Part shown: piece after piece, positions 7,065 to 14,243 of the stretch | How the letters are laid out: every line of letters begins with the position of its first letter | How positions within the stretch are numbered: position 1 is the stretch's first letter | From: JAFGBH01 sp964430915 | Lineage (GTDB): Bacteria; Desulfobacterota; Syntrophia; Syntrophales; UBA2210 | Direction of reading: 5' to 3' | Length of the DNA stretch: 24,174 nucleotides | Assembly: GCA_964430915.1 (NCBI GenBank) | Contig: CAYSHT010000017.1 | Coordinates: 1 to 24,174, forward strand | Translations under genes and position numbers: made by a program | Notes under the pieces: generated by a model | Told to the model about the DNA's origin: nothing | The model's database searches: none | Seen by the model: the letters and a program-made list of their open reading frames with translations, nothing else

Positions 7065-8378
7065 ATGACAAAAACGCGAGATAATAAAAAGACGATCGCA
7101 GGCTGGGCCATGTACGACTGGGCCAATTCGGCCTTCGCGACTACGGTAATGGCCGGGTTCTTCCCCGTTTTCTTCAAAAAGGTCTGCTGCGCAGGGGTTG
7201 ATCCTGTTACCAGTACGGCACGGCTGGGAATTGCAAACTCCGTCTCGGGAATTTTCGTTGCCCTTTTTGCACCGGTCCTCGGGGCGATAGCGGACAGGGG
7301 GAGCATAAAGAAGAAACTCCTCATTCTTTTTATGTTAACAGGGGTCGTTGCCACCTCGTCTCTCTACCTCGTGTCTGTTGGAGATTGGTACCTTGCTGTA
7401 ATTCTTTATATTATTGCGATTATTGGCTTTTCAGGGGGGAATATTTTCTACGATGCCTTCCTCCCCTTTGTTGCCTCCGAAAAGGAGGTCGATTTTGTCT
7501 CGGCCCTCGGGTTTTCCCTCGGCTATCTGGGGGGCGGAATCCTCTTCGCCTTCAATGTGTGGATGACCCTGAACCCCACACTATTCGGGTTTGCCAATAG
7601 TACCGAGGCCGTCAGGGTTTCATTTATCAGTGTGGGGATCTGGTGGTTTGTCTTTTCGATGCCGATTCTTCTGTTCGTTCGGGAACCGGGGCCAGAGAAG
7701 AAAAAATCGGTACCGAAAATAGTGGGAGAGGGGATAGATCAGATAAGAAAAACATTCCGGGAAGTGCGTCACCTCAAGACCATCTTCCTTTTTCTCATTG
7801 CCTACTGGCTCTATATGGACGGCGTGGACACGATTATTCGTATGGCCGTTGATTACGGAATGTCGATAGGCTTCGATCACCGGGATCTTATCCTTGCCCT
7901 CCTTCTGACGCAGTTTGTGGGATTTCCCGCTGCCCTCGGATTCGGCTATCTCGGGGGGAAAATAGGGACAAAGCGCGCTATATTGATTGCCCTTTCCGTG
8001 TATATTGTCGTTACCCTGTGGGGTGCCTTCATACGGGAAAAGGAAGAGTTTTACATGCTTGCAGTTGCCATCGGCCTCGTGCAAGGGGGCGTCCAGGCGC
8101 TGAGCCGCTCCTTTTATTCCAGGATCATACCCGTCGATAAATCTGCCGAGTATTTCGGGTTTTATAATATGATAGGTAAGTTTTCCGTTGTACTGGGACC
8201 GGTTCTTATCGGGATGGTTGCCCTTCTGGCAAGAAATTGGGGTTTTGCGAGCCAAAGCGCGTCCCGCATTGGCATATCGTCGGTAGCGCTCCTCTTTATA
8301 GCGGGGGGCATTGTTTTTGTATTTGTCGATGAGAAAAAGGGGAAAGAAGAAGCGGACTATCTGATGAGAAGTTCGTAA
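7065..8378 (+). CDS. MFS transporter, UMF1 (Atg22-like) family
   Basis: This 437-residue inner-membrane protein has about twelve hydrophobic segments. The N-terminus contains the UMF1 hallmark GWAMYDWANSAFAT (residues 13-26), shared with fungal vacuolar amino-acid effluxer Atg22 relatives. Further family features are APVLGAIADRGS after the second helix and GLVQGGVQALSRSFYSRIIP late in the protein. Bacterial members are putative effluxers of small molecules, and no substrate is known to me. The ATG at 7065 lacks a close ribosome site, because the nearest GGGGGGAG is over 20 bases away. Translation may therefore be weak or coupled, or the true start may differ slightly. The stop codon directly abuts a candidate ATG of the next gene. 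Confidence 0.88.
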   Translation: MTKTRDNKKTIAGWAMYDWANSAFATTVMAGFFPVFFKKVCCAGVDPVTSTARLGIANSVSGIFVALFAPVLGAIADRGSIKKKLLILFMLTGVVATSSLYLVSVGDWYLAVILYIIAIIGFSGGNIFYDAFLPFVASEKEVDFVSALGFSLGYLGGGILFAFNVWMTLNPTLFGFANSTEAVRVSFISVGIWWFVFSMPILLFVREPGPEKKKSVPKIVGEGIDQIRKTFREVRHLKTIFLFLIAYWLYMDGVDTIIRMAVDYGMSIGFDHRDLILALLLTQFVGFPAALGFGYLGGKIGTKRAILIALSVYIVVTLWGAFIREKEEFYMLAVAIGLVQGGVQALSRSFYSRIIPVDKSAEYFGFYNMIGKFSVVLGPVLIGMVALLARNWGFASQSASRIGISSVALLFIAGGIVFVFVDEKKGKEEADYLMRSS

Positions 8379-8405
8379 ATGGAGGAAAAAAAGAGGAGAA
8401 GGAAC

Positions 8406-8867
8406 ATGATGAAATTCGAAGAGCTTGAGCCTCATTTCAAAACTGCACTGATTGATACGATGAAGACGAAATCGCCATTCTGGTCGCTTCTCGGGATGGA
8501 ACTCCTTGACGTCAGAAAGGGATGGGCAAAGGTGAGACTCCCCTTTGACTCGAAACTCGTTCACCCCCTTGGTATCGCCCACGGGGGTGCGATCTTTTCG
8601 CCGGCGGATTCGGCGGTGGCCATGGCCCTGATTGGCCTGGTGGAAAAAGACGAGATCTTTACCACCGTTGAGATGAAGATCAATTATCTGATTCCCTTCA
8701 AGGAGGGTGAGATTATTGCCGAGGCTAAAATAGTCTATAAGGGAAGCAAAACAGCCCTGGGTGATGTGGAGGTGAGAAATTCCAAGGGAGATCTCATTGC
8801 CAAGGGGCTTGCAACCTATATGATACTGAAAAATAATAACAATGAGAGGGCGGAATCTCATGGGTGA
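8406..8867 (+). CDS. PaaI-family hotdog thioesterase
   Basis: This 153-residue single hotdog-fold protein has the PaaI/YbgC-like thioesterase signature. The motif is HPLGIAHGGAIFSPADSAVAMA, with HGG at residues 59-61 and D68 as the likely catalytic acid. Next come the TVEMKINYLIPFKEG strand segment and the closing strand GDLIAKGLATYMI. Members hydrolyse acyl- or aryl-CoA esters, and the exact substrate is unknown. An ATG at 8379 in the same frame would add MEEKKRRRN, but the purine-rich GAGGAGAAGG tract lies just before 8406, which makes that the better start. It is the last gene of the plus-strand cluster. It faces a convergent acyl-CoA synthetase gene, hinting at related substrates. Confidence 0.88.
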   Translation: MMKFEELEPHFKTALIDTMKTKSPFWSLLGMELLDVRKGWAKVRLPFDSKLVHPLGIAHGGAIFSPADSAVAMALIGLVEKDEIFTTVEMKINYLIPFKEGEIIAEAKIVYKGSKTALGDVEVRNSKGDLIAKGLATYMILKNNNNERAESHG

Positions 8868-8884
8868 AGATCCCGCCCCTTTTG
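8848..8884 (+). terminator. Intrinsic terminator between convergent genes
   Basis: GGGCGGAATCT (8848-8858) pairs with AGATCCCGCCC (8868-8878) with a single mismatch and a nine-base loop. A TTTT run follows at 8880-8883. The stem straddles the TGA of the thioesterase gene (8865-8867), so the end of the coding sequence is part of the hairpin. It lies just beyond the stop of the opposing gene and could also act on that transcript, although the T run favours the plus strand. Confidence 0.75.
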
Positions 8885-8885
8885 T

Positions 8886-10547
8886 CTAAGCGGCGTCGGC
8901 CGTTCTTTTTGATATGATCTCTTTGCAGGTCTCGCGCAGATCACGCTTGAGGATCTTTCCGCTTGGGGTCTTGGGAAGCTCTTCGACAAAGACAACATGC
9001 TTCGGGCACTTGAAGATGGCAAGTTCCTCCCTGCAGTGCTTGATAATCTCTCTTTCTGTCATCTTTTCATTTTGACGCGGGATTATCACCGCCGTGATCG
9101 CTTCAACCCATTTCGGATCGGGAATACCGACCACGGCTACTTCCTGAACACGTCGGTCCTTATAGATCGCTTCTTCTACCTCGCTTGTCGGGACATTTTC
9201 ACCGCCCGTTTTGATCATGTCTTTTTTTCTGTCGACCACCTCGATATATCGGTCCTCATCCATGGTGCCGATATCACCCGAGTGAAACCATCCGCCCTTC
9301 ATGGCATCGTCGGTTTTTTCGGGGTCTTTGTAGTACATGATCATTGCGTGTGGACCCCTGCCGCAGATCTCGCCGGGTGTTTTAATCGTATCGATGGGAT
9401 TCCCGTCGTCATCTTCGAGTCTAGTCTCCATGTTGATACCGCCCATGCCGGCGGAACCCAGTTTTTTCAGGGCATCTTCCGCCTTGAGGACCGTATGATA
9501 GGGGGCGAGTTCGGTCTGGCCGTAATAGTTGTAGATCTTTGCACCGGGAAATTTTTCTATAATTTCCTTCAGAATTTCCACGGGCATTATTGATGCGCCG
9601 TAGTAGCATTTTTTAAGGCTCGAAAGGTCGTACTTTTCAAAGTCGGGATGCCTCAGAAGACCGATCCATACCGTGGGGGGTGCAAAAAACATCGTGGCCC
9701 TGTGCTTTTCGATATTTGTGAGAATCTGTCCGATATCGGGGCTCATCAGTATGTTTGTTCCCCCCACCCAGAAGACCGGGTTCATGAAACAGTCCCGCTG
9801 GGCACAGTGGTAGAGAGGCAGCGCATTGATACATACATCATCGGCGTCATAGTTCCCGTCGATGATACACCCCATATATTCGGCCATGAGCGCCTGATTT
9901 CCGATGATTACCCCTTTGGGCAGTGATTCGGTACCGCTTGTGTAGGTCATTTGACAGGGATCTTCGATGTGCAAAATGGCATCCGGTTCGGTGGCGGGAT
10001 ACTTCGTGTACCACTCGTCAAAATCTATAAATCTTTCATCGGTCGAGGATTTCCCGCTACCGTCCTTTGACCAGATGAAGGTTGTGACGTTGGGCATTTC
10101 GTCGAGGACATCCTTTACCAGGTCGTAGAGATCGTCCTCCACAATGAAGACCTTGCTCTCTGAATGGTTGATACAGTAGGCGATGTCTTCACCCCGTAAG
10201 AGATAATTGACTGCCAGATAAATTGCCCCAGCCTTGCAGCAGCCAAACCATGTCAGGACATGGTGACATGTATTATGGGCAAGAATGGCGATGCGGTCAT
10301 ACTTTTCGACCCCGAGGTCGATGAGGGCATTGGCAACGCGGTTACAATCCGCTTCCATCTCTTTGTAGGTAAGGTGTTTGTCCCCATAGATAAGGGCTGT
10401 TTTGTCGGGATAGTGGTAACTGCTCCTGCGGATCGTGTCTGCGATGACCCACCGGTTTACCCTGTTGTAGCGATCTCTCAGAAATTGTATGTTTTCCTTA
10501 GTGACAGTGCTGAATCGTTTTTTATCCTCTTCGGTAAAAGCATTCAT
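8886..10547 (-). CDS. AMP-forming acyl-CoA synthetase (fatty acid--CoA ligase type)
   Basis: This 553-residue member of the acyl-adenylate-forming superfamily activates a carboxylic acid as its adenylate and transfers it to CoA. Visible core motifs are the P-loop TYTSGTESLPKG (residues 201-212), YYGQTE (341-346), HSGD (422-425) and DRKKDMIKTGGENV (439-452). The C-terminal catalytic lysine K531 lies in PKTPSGKILKR. The P-loop has E-S where many members have T-G, a variant seen in several fatty acyl ligases. Chain length or substrate cannot be assigned. I start it at the ATG at 10547, because the in-frame GTG at 10553 overlaps the AAGGAG ribosome site. There is no signal peptide. It is convergent with the PaaI thioesterase and has no same-strand neighbours. 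Confidence 0.92.
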   Translation of the reverse strand: MNAFTEEDKKRFSTVTKENIQFLRDRYNRVNRWVIADTIRRSSYHYPDKTALIYGDKHLTYKEMEADCNRVANALIDLGVEKYDRIAILAHNTCHHVLTWFGCCKAGAIYLAVNYLLRGEDIAYCINHSESKVFIVEDDLYDLVKDVLDEMPNVTTFIWSKDGSGKSSTDERFIDFDEWYTKYPATEPDAILHIEDPCQMTYTSGTESLPKGVIIGNQALMAEYMGCIIDGNYDADDVCINALPLYHCAQRDCFMNPVFWVGGTNILMSPDIGQILTNIEKHRATMFFAPPTVWIGLLRHPDFEKYDLSSLKKCYYGASIMPVEILKEIIEKFPGAKIYNYYGQTELAPYHTVLKAEDALKKLGSAGMGGINMETRLEDDDGNPIDTIKTPGEICGRGPHAMIMYYKDPEKTDDAMKGGWFHSGDIGTMDEDRYIEVVDRKKDMIKTGGENVPTSEVEEAIYKDRRVQEVAVVGIPDPKWVEAITAVIIPRQNEKMTEREIIKHCREELAIFKCPKHVVFVEELPKTPSGKILKRDLRETCKEIISKRTADAA

Positions 10548-10559
10548 ATCCACTCCTTA

Positions 10560-10587
10560 AATCTTCGAGATATATTAAAGATTCTCG
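10560..10587. promoter_or_regulatory. Palindromic site upstream of acyl-CoA synthetase; possible operator
   Basis: Two short inverted repeats overlap here: AATCTT/AAGATT and CGAGA/TCTCG. They lie 13-40 bases before the ATG at 10547 and around the candidate -10 box. The position would suit repressor binding, for example by a TetR-type regulator of fatty acid genes, but no regulator gene is in the window and the arms are short. Confidence 0.25.
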
Positions 10588-10775
10588 TGACGTTCTGTGA
10601 AGAAAGAAGACGCACCGATTTCCCGGACACAATTTGAACAACGTTGAGCCATTCGGACGATTACGTTTTGATTGTGGAAAATTGGTTTCCTGATCTTCAG
10701 GTAAACGACGCCGACTTTAATGCTGACAAAAGAACAAAAGGCGTGCTGCCTTCGGCCATATAGCAAAGAACGTGG

Positions 10776-10804
10776 TTGAATGGAAGCATAAAATTGGGTA
10801 CCAT
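10776..10804 (+). promoter_or_regulatory. Possible promoter for the MBL-fmt-rsmB series
   Basis: TTGAAT (10776-10781), a 17-base spacer and TACCAT (10799-10804) sit about 50 bases before the ATG of the exported MBL hydrolase. Both boxes match the sigma70 consensus at four of six positions. Confidence 0.35.
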
Positions 10805-10856
10805 TTAAAAAAAAGAAATAAGCTGTGCCGTACGTCTTTTTGTAAGGATGAGACAT

Positions 10857-11681
10857 ATGCCTTTTCGAAATGGCGATTTAAAAATTCTGACATTCATTGT
10901 CACCCTCTTTGTCCTATTATCTTTTGTATCGGAAAGTTCAGAGGCAGAGGAAGCCTCTCTGAGGATACGGGGCCTTTTCAATAATGTTTCTTCCGTCGCC
11001 GGTTTTAAGACCGGTTGGGGATTTTCCTGTCTTGTGGAAGGATTGGGAAAAACAGTCCTCTTTGATACGGGAGGTGACGGAGACATCCTTCTTCATAATA
11101 TGAGAAAAATGGGGATTGATCCGGGCACCGTCGATGTGATTGTACTTTCCCATATCCATGGGGATCATGTGGGAGGGCTGAGGAGATTTCTTCAGGAGAA
11201 CCCTGATGTTATCGTCTATCTCCCGGCCACTTTTCCGGCTTCGTTTAAAGGGCGCATCAAAAGTGCTGGTGCCCGGTATGAAGAGGTACGGGATTCGGGG
11301 CGACTTTTTGGCAGTTTTTATACGACGGGAGAGATGGGTTTATCGGTGAAGGAGCAGTCACTGGTGATCCGTACCCGAAAGGGCCTCGTTGTTATCACGG
11401 GCTGTGCCCACCCCGGCATCGTGGATATTGTGGAAAAAGCGAAGGAAATATGTGACGAAAATGTCTATCTTGTAATGGGTGGTTTTCATCTTGTCGGTGC
11501 ATCAGGCGAAAGGATAGGAAAAATTGCCGACCGCCTGAAGGAACTCGGTGTTGAAAGGGTCGCGCCGAGTCACTGCAGTGGGTCCCTTGCCAGGGATATC
11601 TTCAAAGAGATCTGGGGAGAGAATTTTCTGGAGTCCGGTGCGGGTTCGGTAATAGAAATAGTGGACGGGGCTTCCGATTGA
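10857..11681 (+). CDS. Exported MBL-fold metal-dependent hydrolase (COG1237 type)
   Basis: This 274-residue protein resembles the COG1237 branch of the metallo-beta-lactamase fold, which includes MJ0888-like dihydropterin-related enzymes. Metal ligands are visible in SHIHGDHVGG (H99, H101, D103, H104), GCAHPG (H185), GGFHL (H211) and the terminal SHCSG (H239). Residues 1-30 form a basic start, a hydrophobic stretch (LTFIVTLFVLLSFV) and an SEA/EEA junction consistent with a signal peptide. It is therefore probably periplasmic, which is unusual for the archaeal cytosolic relatives. The substrate is unknown. The ATG at 10857 is preferred over 10848 because AAGGA lies eight bases before it, whereas that box abuts the earlier ATG. 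fmt follows after 62 bases. Confidence 0.85.
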   Translation: MPFRNGDLKILTFIVTLFVLLSFVSESSEAEEASLRIRGLFNNVSSVAGFKTGWGFSCLVEGLGKTVLFDTGGDGDILLHNMRKMGIDPGTVDVIVLSHIHGDHVGGLRRFLQENPDVIVYLPATFPASFKGRIKSAGARYEEVRDSGRLFGSFYTTGEMGLSVKEQSLVIRTRKGLVVITGCAHPGIVDIVEKAKEICDENVYLVMGGFHLVGASGERIGKIADRLKELGVERVAPSHCSGSLARDIFKEIWGENFLESGAGSVIEIVDGASD

Positions 11682-11743
11682 TTAAAGGCCTGCAAAAGGG
11701 TATAAAAGACCGTACACAGAAAAGGAAAGTTGAGAAACAAATC

Positions 11744-12682
11744 ATGAAACCGAAGATACTTTATATGGGAACACCGGAATTTGCCGTTCCTGCACTCGAT
11801 ATACTGGTAAAGAATGACTATACGGTCCTCGGTGTCGTCACACAGCCCGACAAACCGAAGGGAAGGGGAAAGAAACTGGTTCCCCCACCGGTCAAGATAT
11901 TTGCAGAGGATGCGGGAATCCCCGTCTACCAGCCCGAACGTGTGAGAGATGAAACATTTTTGGAGGTCTTCAGAGAGATTTCGCCCGATATGGTTGTGCT
12001 TGCCGCTTTTGGGCAGATACTGCCCACGGAGATTATTGAATTGCCGCGAATGGGTTGTCTTAACGTGCATCCATCACTTCTTCCCCTTTACAGGGGAGCT
12101 GCCCCGATTAACTGGACCCTGATAAGTGGTGAAGAGAAAACGGGCGTCACGATAATGATGATGGATGAAGGGGTCGATACGGGAGACATCCTGCTTCAGG
12201 AAGAAACGGATATTGCACCGGATGAAATATTTGACAATCTCCATGATCGACTGTCGCAGTTGGGTGCGGAGATTCTTTTGAAGGCGGTGAAAGGCGTTGC
12301 CGATGGAACTATAGAGAGGAAGTCGCAGGATTCAACACATGCCACCTATGCACCCAAGCTTACCAAGGATACGGGCTATATAAACTGGAATCAAAATGCC
12401 CATGAAATTGTGAACCTGATCAGGGGGCTTTCATCTATTCCCGGGGCTTATGCATTCCTCAGGGACAAGAAGCTGAAAATTTTTCATGCCGCCCCCGGTC
12501 CTCTCTCCACAGGGGAGAAAGAGCCCGGCACAATCGGACAGGTCATGGAATCAGGTCTCCAGGTATCCACGGCGGACGGTCACGTCTATATCCAGGATGT
12601 CCAGCTCGAGGGGAAAAAGAGGCTGTCGATTGACAGTTTTCTGAGGGGGTTCCGTTTGTCTCAGGATGATGTCCTGGAGTAG
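11744..12682 (+). CDS. fmt: Methionyl-tRNA formyltransferase
   Basis: This enzyme transfers the formyl group of 10-formyltetrahydrofolate to the amino group of methionyl-initiator tRNA. The 313-residue protein matches the usual Fmt length. The N-terminal Rossmann-like domain starts KILYMGTPEFAVPAL. The folate-binding and catalytic loop is LNVHPSLLPLYRGAAPINW, with N107 and H109. The second catalytic signature DEGVDTGDIL contains D145. The C-terminal OB-like domain covers about residues 210-313. The ATG at 11744 was chosen because the family begins there. An in-frame TTG at 11678 would add 22 residues overlapping the previous gene. The ribosome site is weak. The usual partner def (peptide deformylase) is absent, while rsmB is further downstream in the same direction. 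Confidence 0.97.
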   Translation: MKPKILYMGTPEFAVPALDILVKNDYTVLGVVTQPDKPKGRGKKLVPPPVKIFAEDAGIPVYQPERVRDETFLEVFREISPDMVVLAAFGQILPTEIIELPRMGCLNVHPSLLPLYRGAAPINWTLISGEEKTGVTIMMMDEGVDTGDILLQEETDIAPDEIFDNLHDRLSQLGAEILLKAVKGVADGTIERKSQDSTHATYAPKLTKDTGYINWNQNAHEIVNLIRGLSSIPGAYAFLRDKKLKIFHAAPGPLSTGEKEPGTIGQVMESGLQVSTADGHVYIQDVQLEGKKRLSIDSFLRGFRLSQDDVLE

Positions 12683-12717
12683 AGAATTACAATTCGCGTG
12701 ATTGATAAAGGAAAAAC

Positions 12718-13232
12718 ATGAAGCTCTGCGTCAGATCCGAAACGCCTGATGATTATGGTGTCATTAATGAAATCCACAATGAGGCGTTTGAAAGGCCGGA
12801 TAAAGGAAGGCTCGTTGAAAGGCTCAGAAAGATGGATAAATTCATTCCCGAGTTATCCCTGGTGGCCGAGCTTGACGGCGTTCCCGTGGGCCATATCCTT
12901 TTCTTTCCCGTCGATATAAATTCAAGCGCAAAAAAATATCCCACACTGGCATTGGCTCCATTGTCCGTAATGCCTCCATATCAGAAGAAAAAAATAGGAA
13001 GCACACTGGTGATCGGGGGATTGAGAAGAGCACAAAAGTTTGGTCACAAGTCAGTTATTGTACTTGGATATCCCGAATACTATCAGAGATTTGCCTTCAA
13101 AAAGGCAAGCGATTGGGGCGTCCCTCTTTTGAGGTGCCCGACAATGCTTTTATGGCTCTTGAAATCGTTCTCGGGGAGCTTGAAGGGAAGACGGGAATTG
13201 TTGAGTATCCCGAAGCGTTTAATGACGTGTAG
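12718..13232 (+). pseudogene. GNAT-family N-acetyltransferase (YhbS type), frameshifted
   Basis: The reading frame from ATG 12718 gives a YhbS-like GNAT protein through residue 136: acceptor region ELSLVAELDGVPVGHILFFPV, acetyl-CoA loop PPYQKKKIGSTL, then YPEYYQRFAFKKASDWGVP. In this frame the tail is then aberrant and ends at 13242. One base back, from TTT at 13128, the sequence reads FEVPDNAFMALEIV and continues to a stop at 13230-13232, exactly the expected family C-terminus. A single-base loss in the CTCTTTT tract (13124-13130) explains this. It is either a real inactivating mutation or a homopolymer sequencing error. The repaired protein would be about 171 residues. The acetyl-CoA loop also has K92 where a glycine is usual. 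It is 35 bases after fmt. Confidence 0.8.
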
Positions 13233-13318
13233 CATCAGGTAAGGCGTCTGAATCGTGTGCAGAATAAAGAGAGATTGAGCACAGCGTTTTGAACTGAGAA
13301 GGGAGCATTCCCCGTTTT

Positions 13319-14173
13319 ATGCGGCGGGGGAAGTTTCAACCCTATAATGGAAAAACTAAAAGATTTCTCATGATGATCATCGGTCGTTTTACAAAAGATT
13401 GTAGCCTGAAAGTGTTGATATCACCGATACTTTTCATTGCCCTTTCCTCTCTGATTTTTGTTATTTCCCCCGGTTTTGCCGCTCAGGGAAATAAGACGAT
13501 GCTCCTGATAGGTTTTGAAAAGGCCGTGGGCGAGGATGAAAGTACGATTCCGGCGGGATGGAAGCACGTTCCATATCTCGGAAGGGCAAAAAACGAGGTC
13601 TCGCTTGAGAAAGACGGGAAGAAGACCGTTGTCCGGATGAAAAGTCTTCACAGTGTCTCCGCGCTTCTTGCGAGACCGGAGGTGAATATCCAAGACTACC
13701 CTCTCCTTGTGTGGCGCTGGAAGGTCGACCGGGTCATCGGTATGGCCGTCGAGTCACGAAAGGACAGGAATGACTGTGCCGCAAGGGTGCGTGTCATTTT
13801 CGGGAAGAAGAAAGCGGTGCCGATAGAGAAAAATCCCCTGATCGAAAAGCTTTTTGATAATTTCGGAATTACCGTGCCGGAGGGTATTGAACCGTCTGGT
13901 TTCAAGATTGATTATATATGGGGAAATAATGTTCGGAAGGGTGACGTCATCGATTATCCCGGCTCAAAGAATCATAAGATGATGGTGGTTCAGCAGGGGC
14001 CGGAAAAAACAGGTCGCTGGATATGGGAAAAGCGAAATATCCATGAAGACTTCAAAGAGCTTTTCGACGATGAACCACCGGGATTTGCCGGAATTGCCGT
14101 ACTGACCGACACCGATCAGACAAACGAAGGTGTTGAGGCATACTTCAGCAGCATCGTCCTGATGAAGGAGTGA
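13319..14173 (+). CDS. DUF3047 domain protein, probably exported
   Basis: This is a 284-residue protein. A basic N-terminal stretch is followed by the hydrophobic run VLISPILFIALSSLIFVIS and a GFA-AQG junction near residues 53-56, which reads as a signal peptide. The mature part begins LIGFEKAV and shows features I associate with DUF3047: PLLVWRWKVD, DNCAARV-type strands (DRNDCAARVRVIFG), the IDYIWGNN segment and a closing FAGIAVLTDTDQTNEGVEAYFSSI strand pair. Function is unknown. A beta-rich periplasmic binding or structural protein is the general impression. The start is uncertain: ATG 13319 has GGGAG about twelve bases upstream, while ATG 13370 or 13373 would give a more normal signal-peptide length. 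It is encoded between the GNAT gene and rsmB. Confidence 0.75.
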   Translation: MRRGKFQPYNGKTKRFLMMIIGRFTKDCSLKVLISPILFIALSSLIFVISPGFAAQGNKTMLLIGFEKAVGEDESTIPAGWKHVPYLGRAKNEVSLEKDGKKTVVRMKSLHSVSALLARPEVNIQDYPLLVWRWKVDRVIGMAVESRKDRNDCAARVRVIFGKKKAVPIEKNPLIEKLFDNFGITVPEGIEPSGFKIDYIWGNNVRKGDVIDYPGSKNHKMMVVQQGPEKTGRWIWEKRNIHEDFKELFDDEPPGFAGIAVLTDTDQTNEGVEAYFSSIVLMKE

Positions 14174-14243
14174 TCTCTCTTTCCGTGCCCGGAGTTATCA
14201 ATGTAATTATGGGTCTCACCGTGGATCATAAAGGTATATAAAT

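Larger units (their letters stand above)
10548..10856. other. 309-base non-coding region between divergent genes
   Basis: No convincing gene is present in either strand. It holds the AAGGAG ribosome site of the acyl-CoA synthetase and, close upstream, two overlapping inverted repeats. One is AATCTT (10560-10565) with AAGATT (10578-10583). The other is CGAGA (10566-10570) with TCTCG (10583-10587). A possible minus-strand promoter is TTCACA, an 18-base gap, then TAATAT. A plus-strand candidate promoter lies at 10776-10804. The middle, about 10620-10770, shows nothing I can name. Confidence 0.5.

Noticed and set aside
7620..8861. 413-codon open frame on the minus strand
   Set aside because: It lies antisense across the UMF1 transporter and thioesterase genes, whose protein motifs are clear. 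Its own translation is low-complexity and shows no family pattern.
13122..13131. Programmed -1 frameshift in the GNAT gene
   Set aside because: CTCTTTTGAG does not form a standard X-XXY-YYZ slippery site, and I see no downstream pseudoknot. A deletion or sequencing error is simpler.
13308..13331. TTCCCCG...CGGGGGAA inverted repeat at the start of the DUF3047 gene
   Set aside because: The arms are short, the loop is ten bases, and no T run follows. It is not distinguishable from chance in G/C runs.
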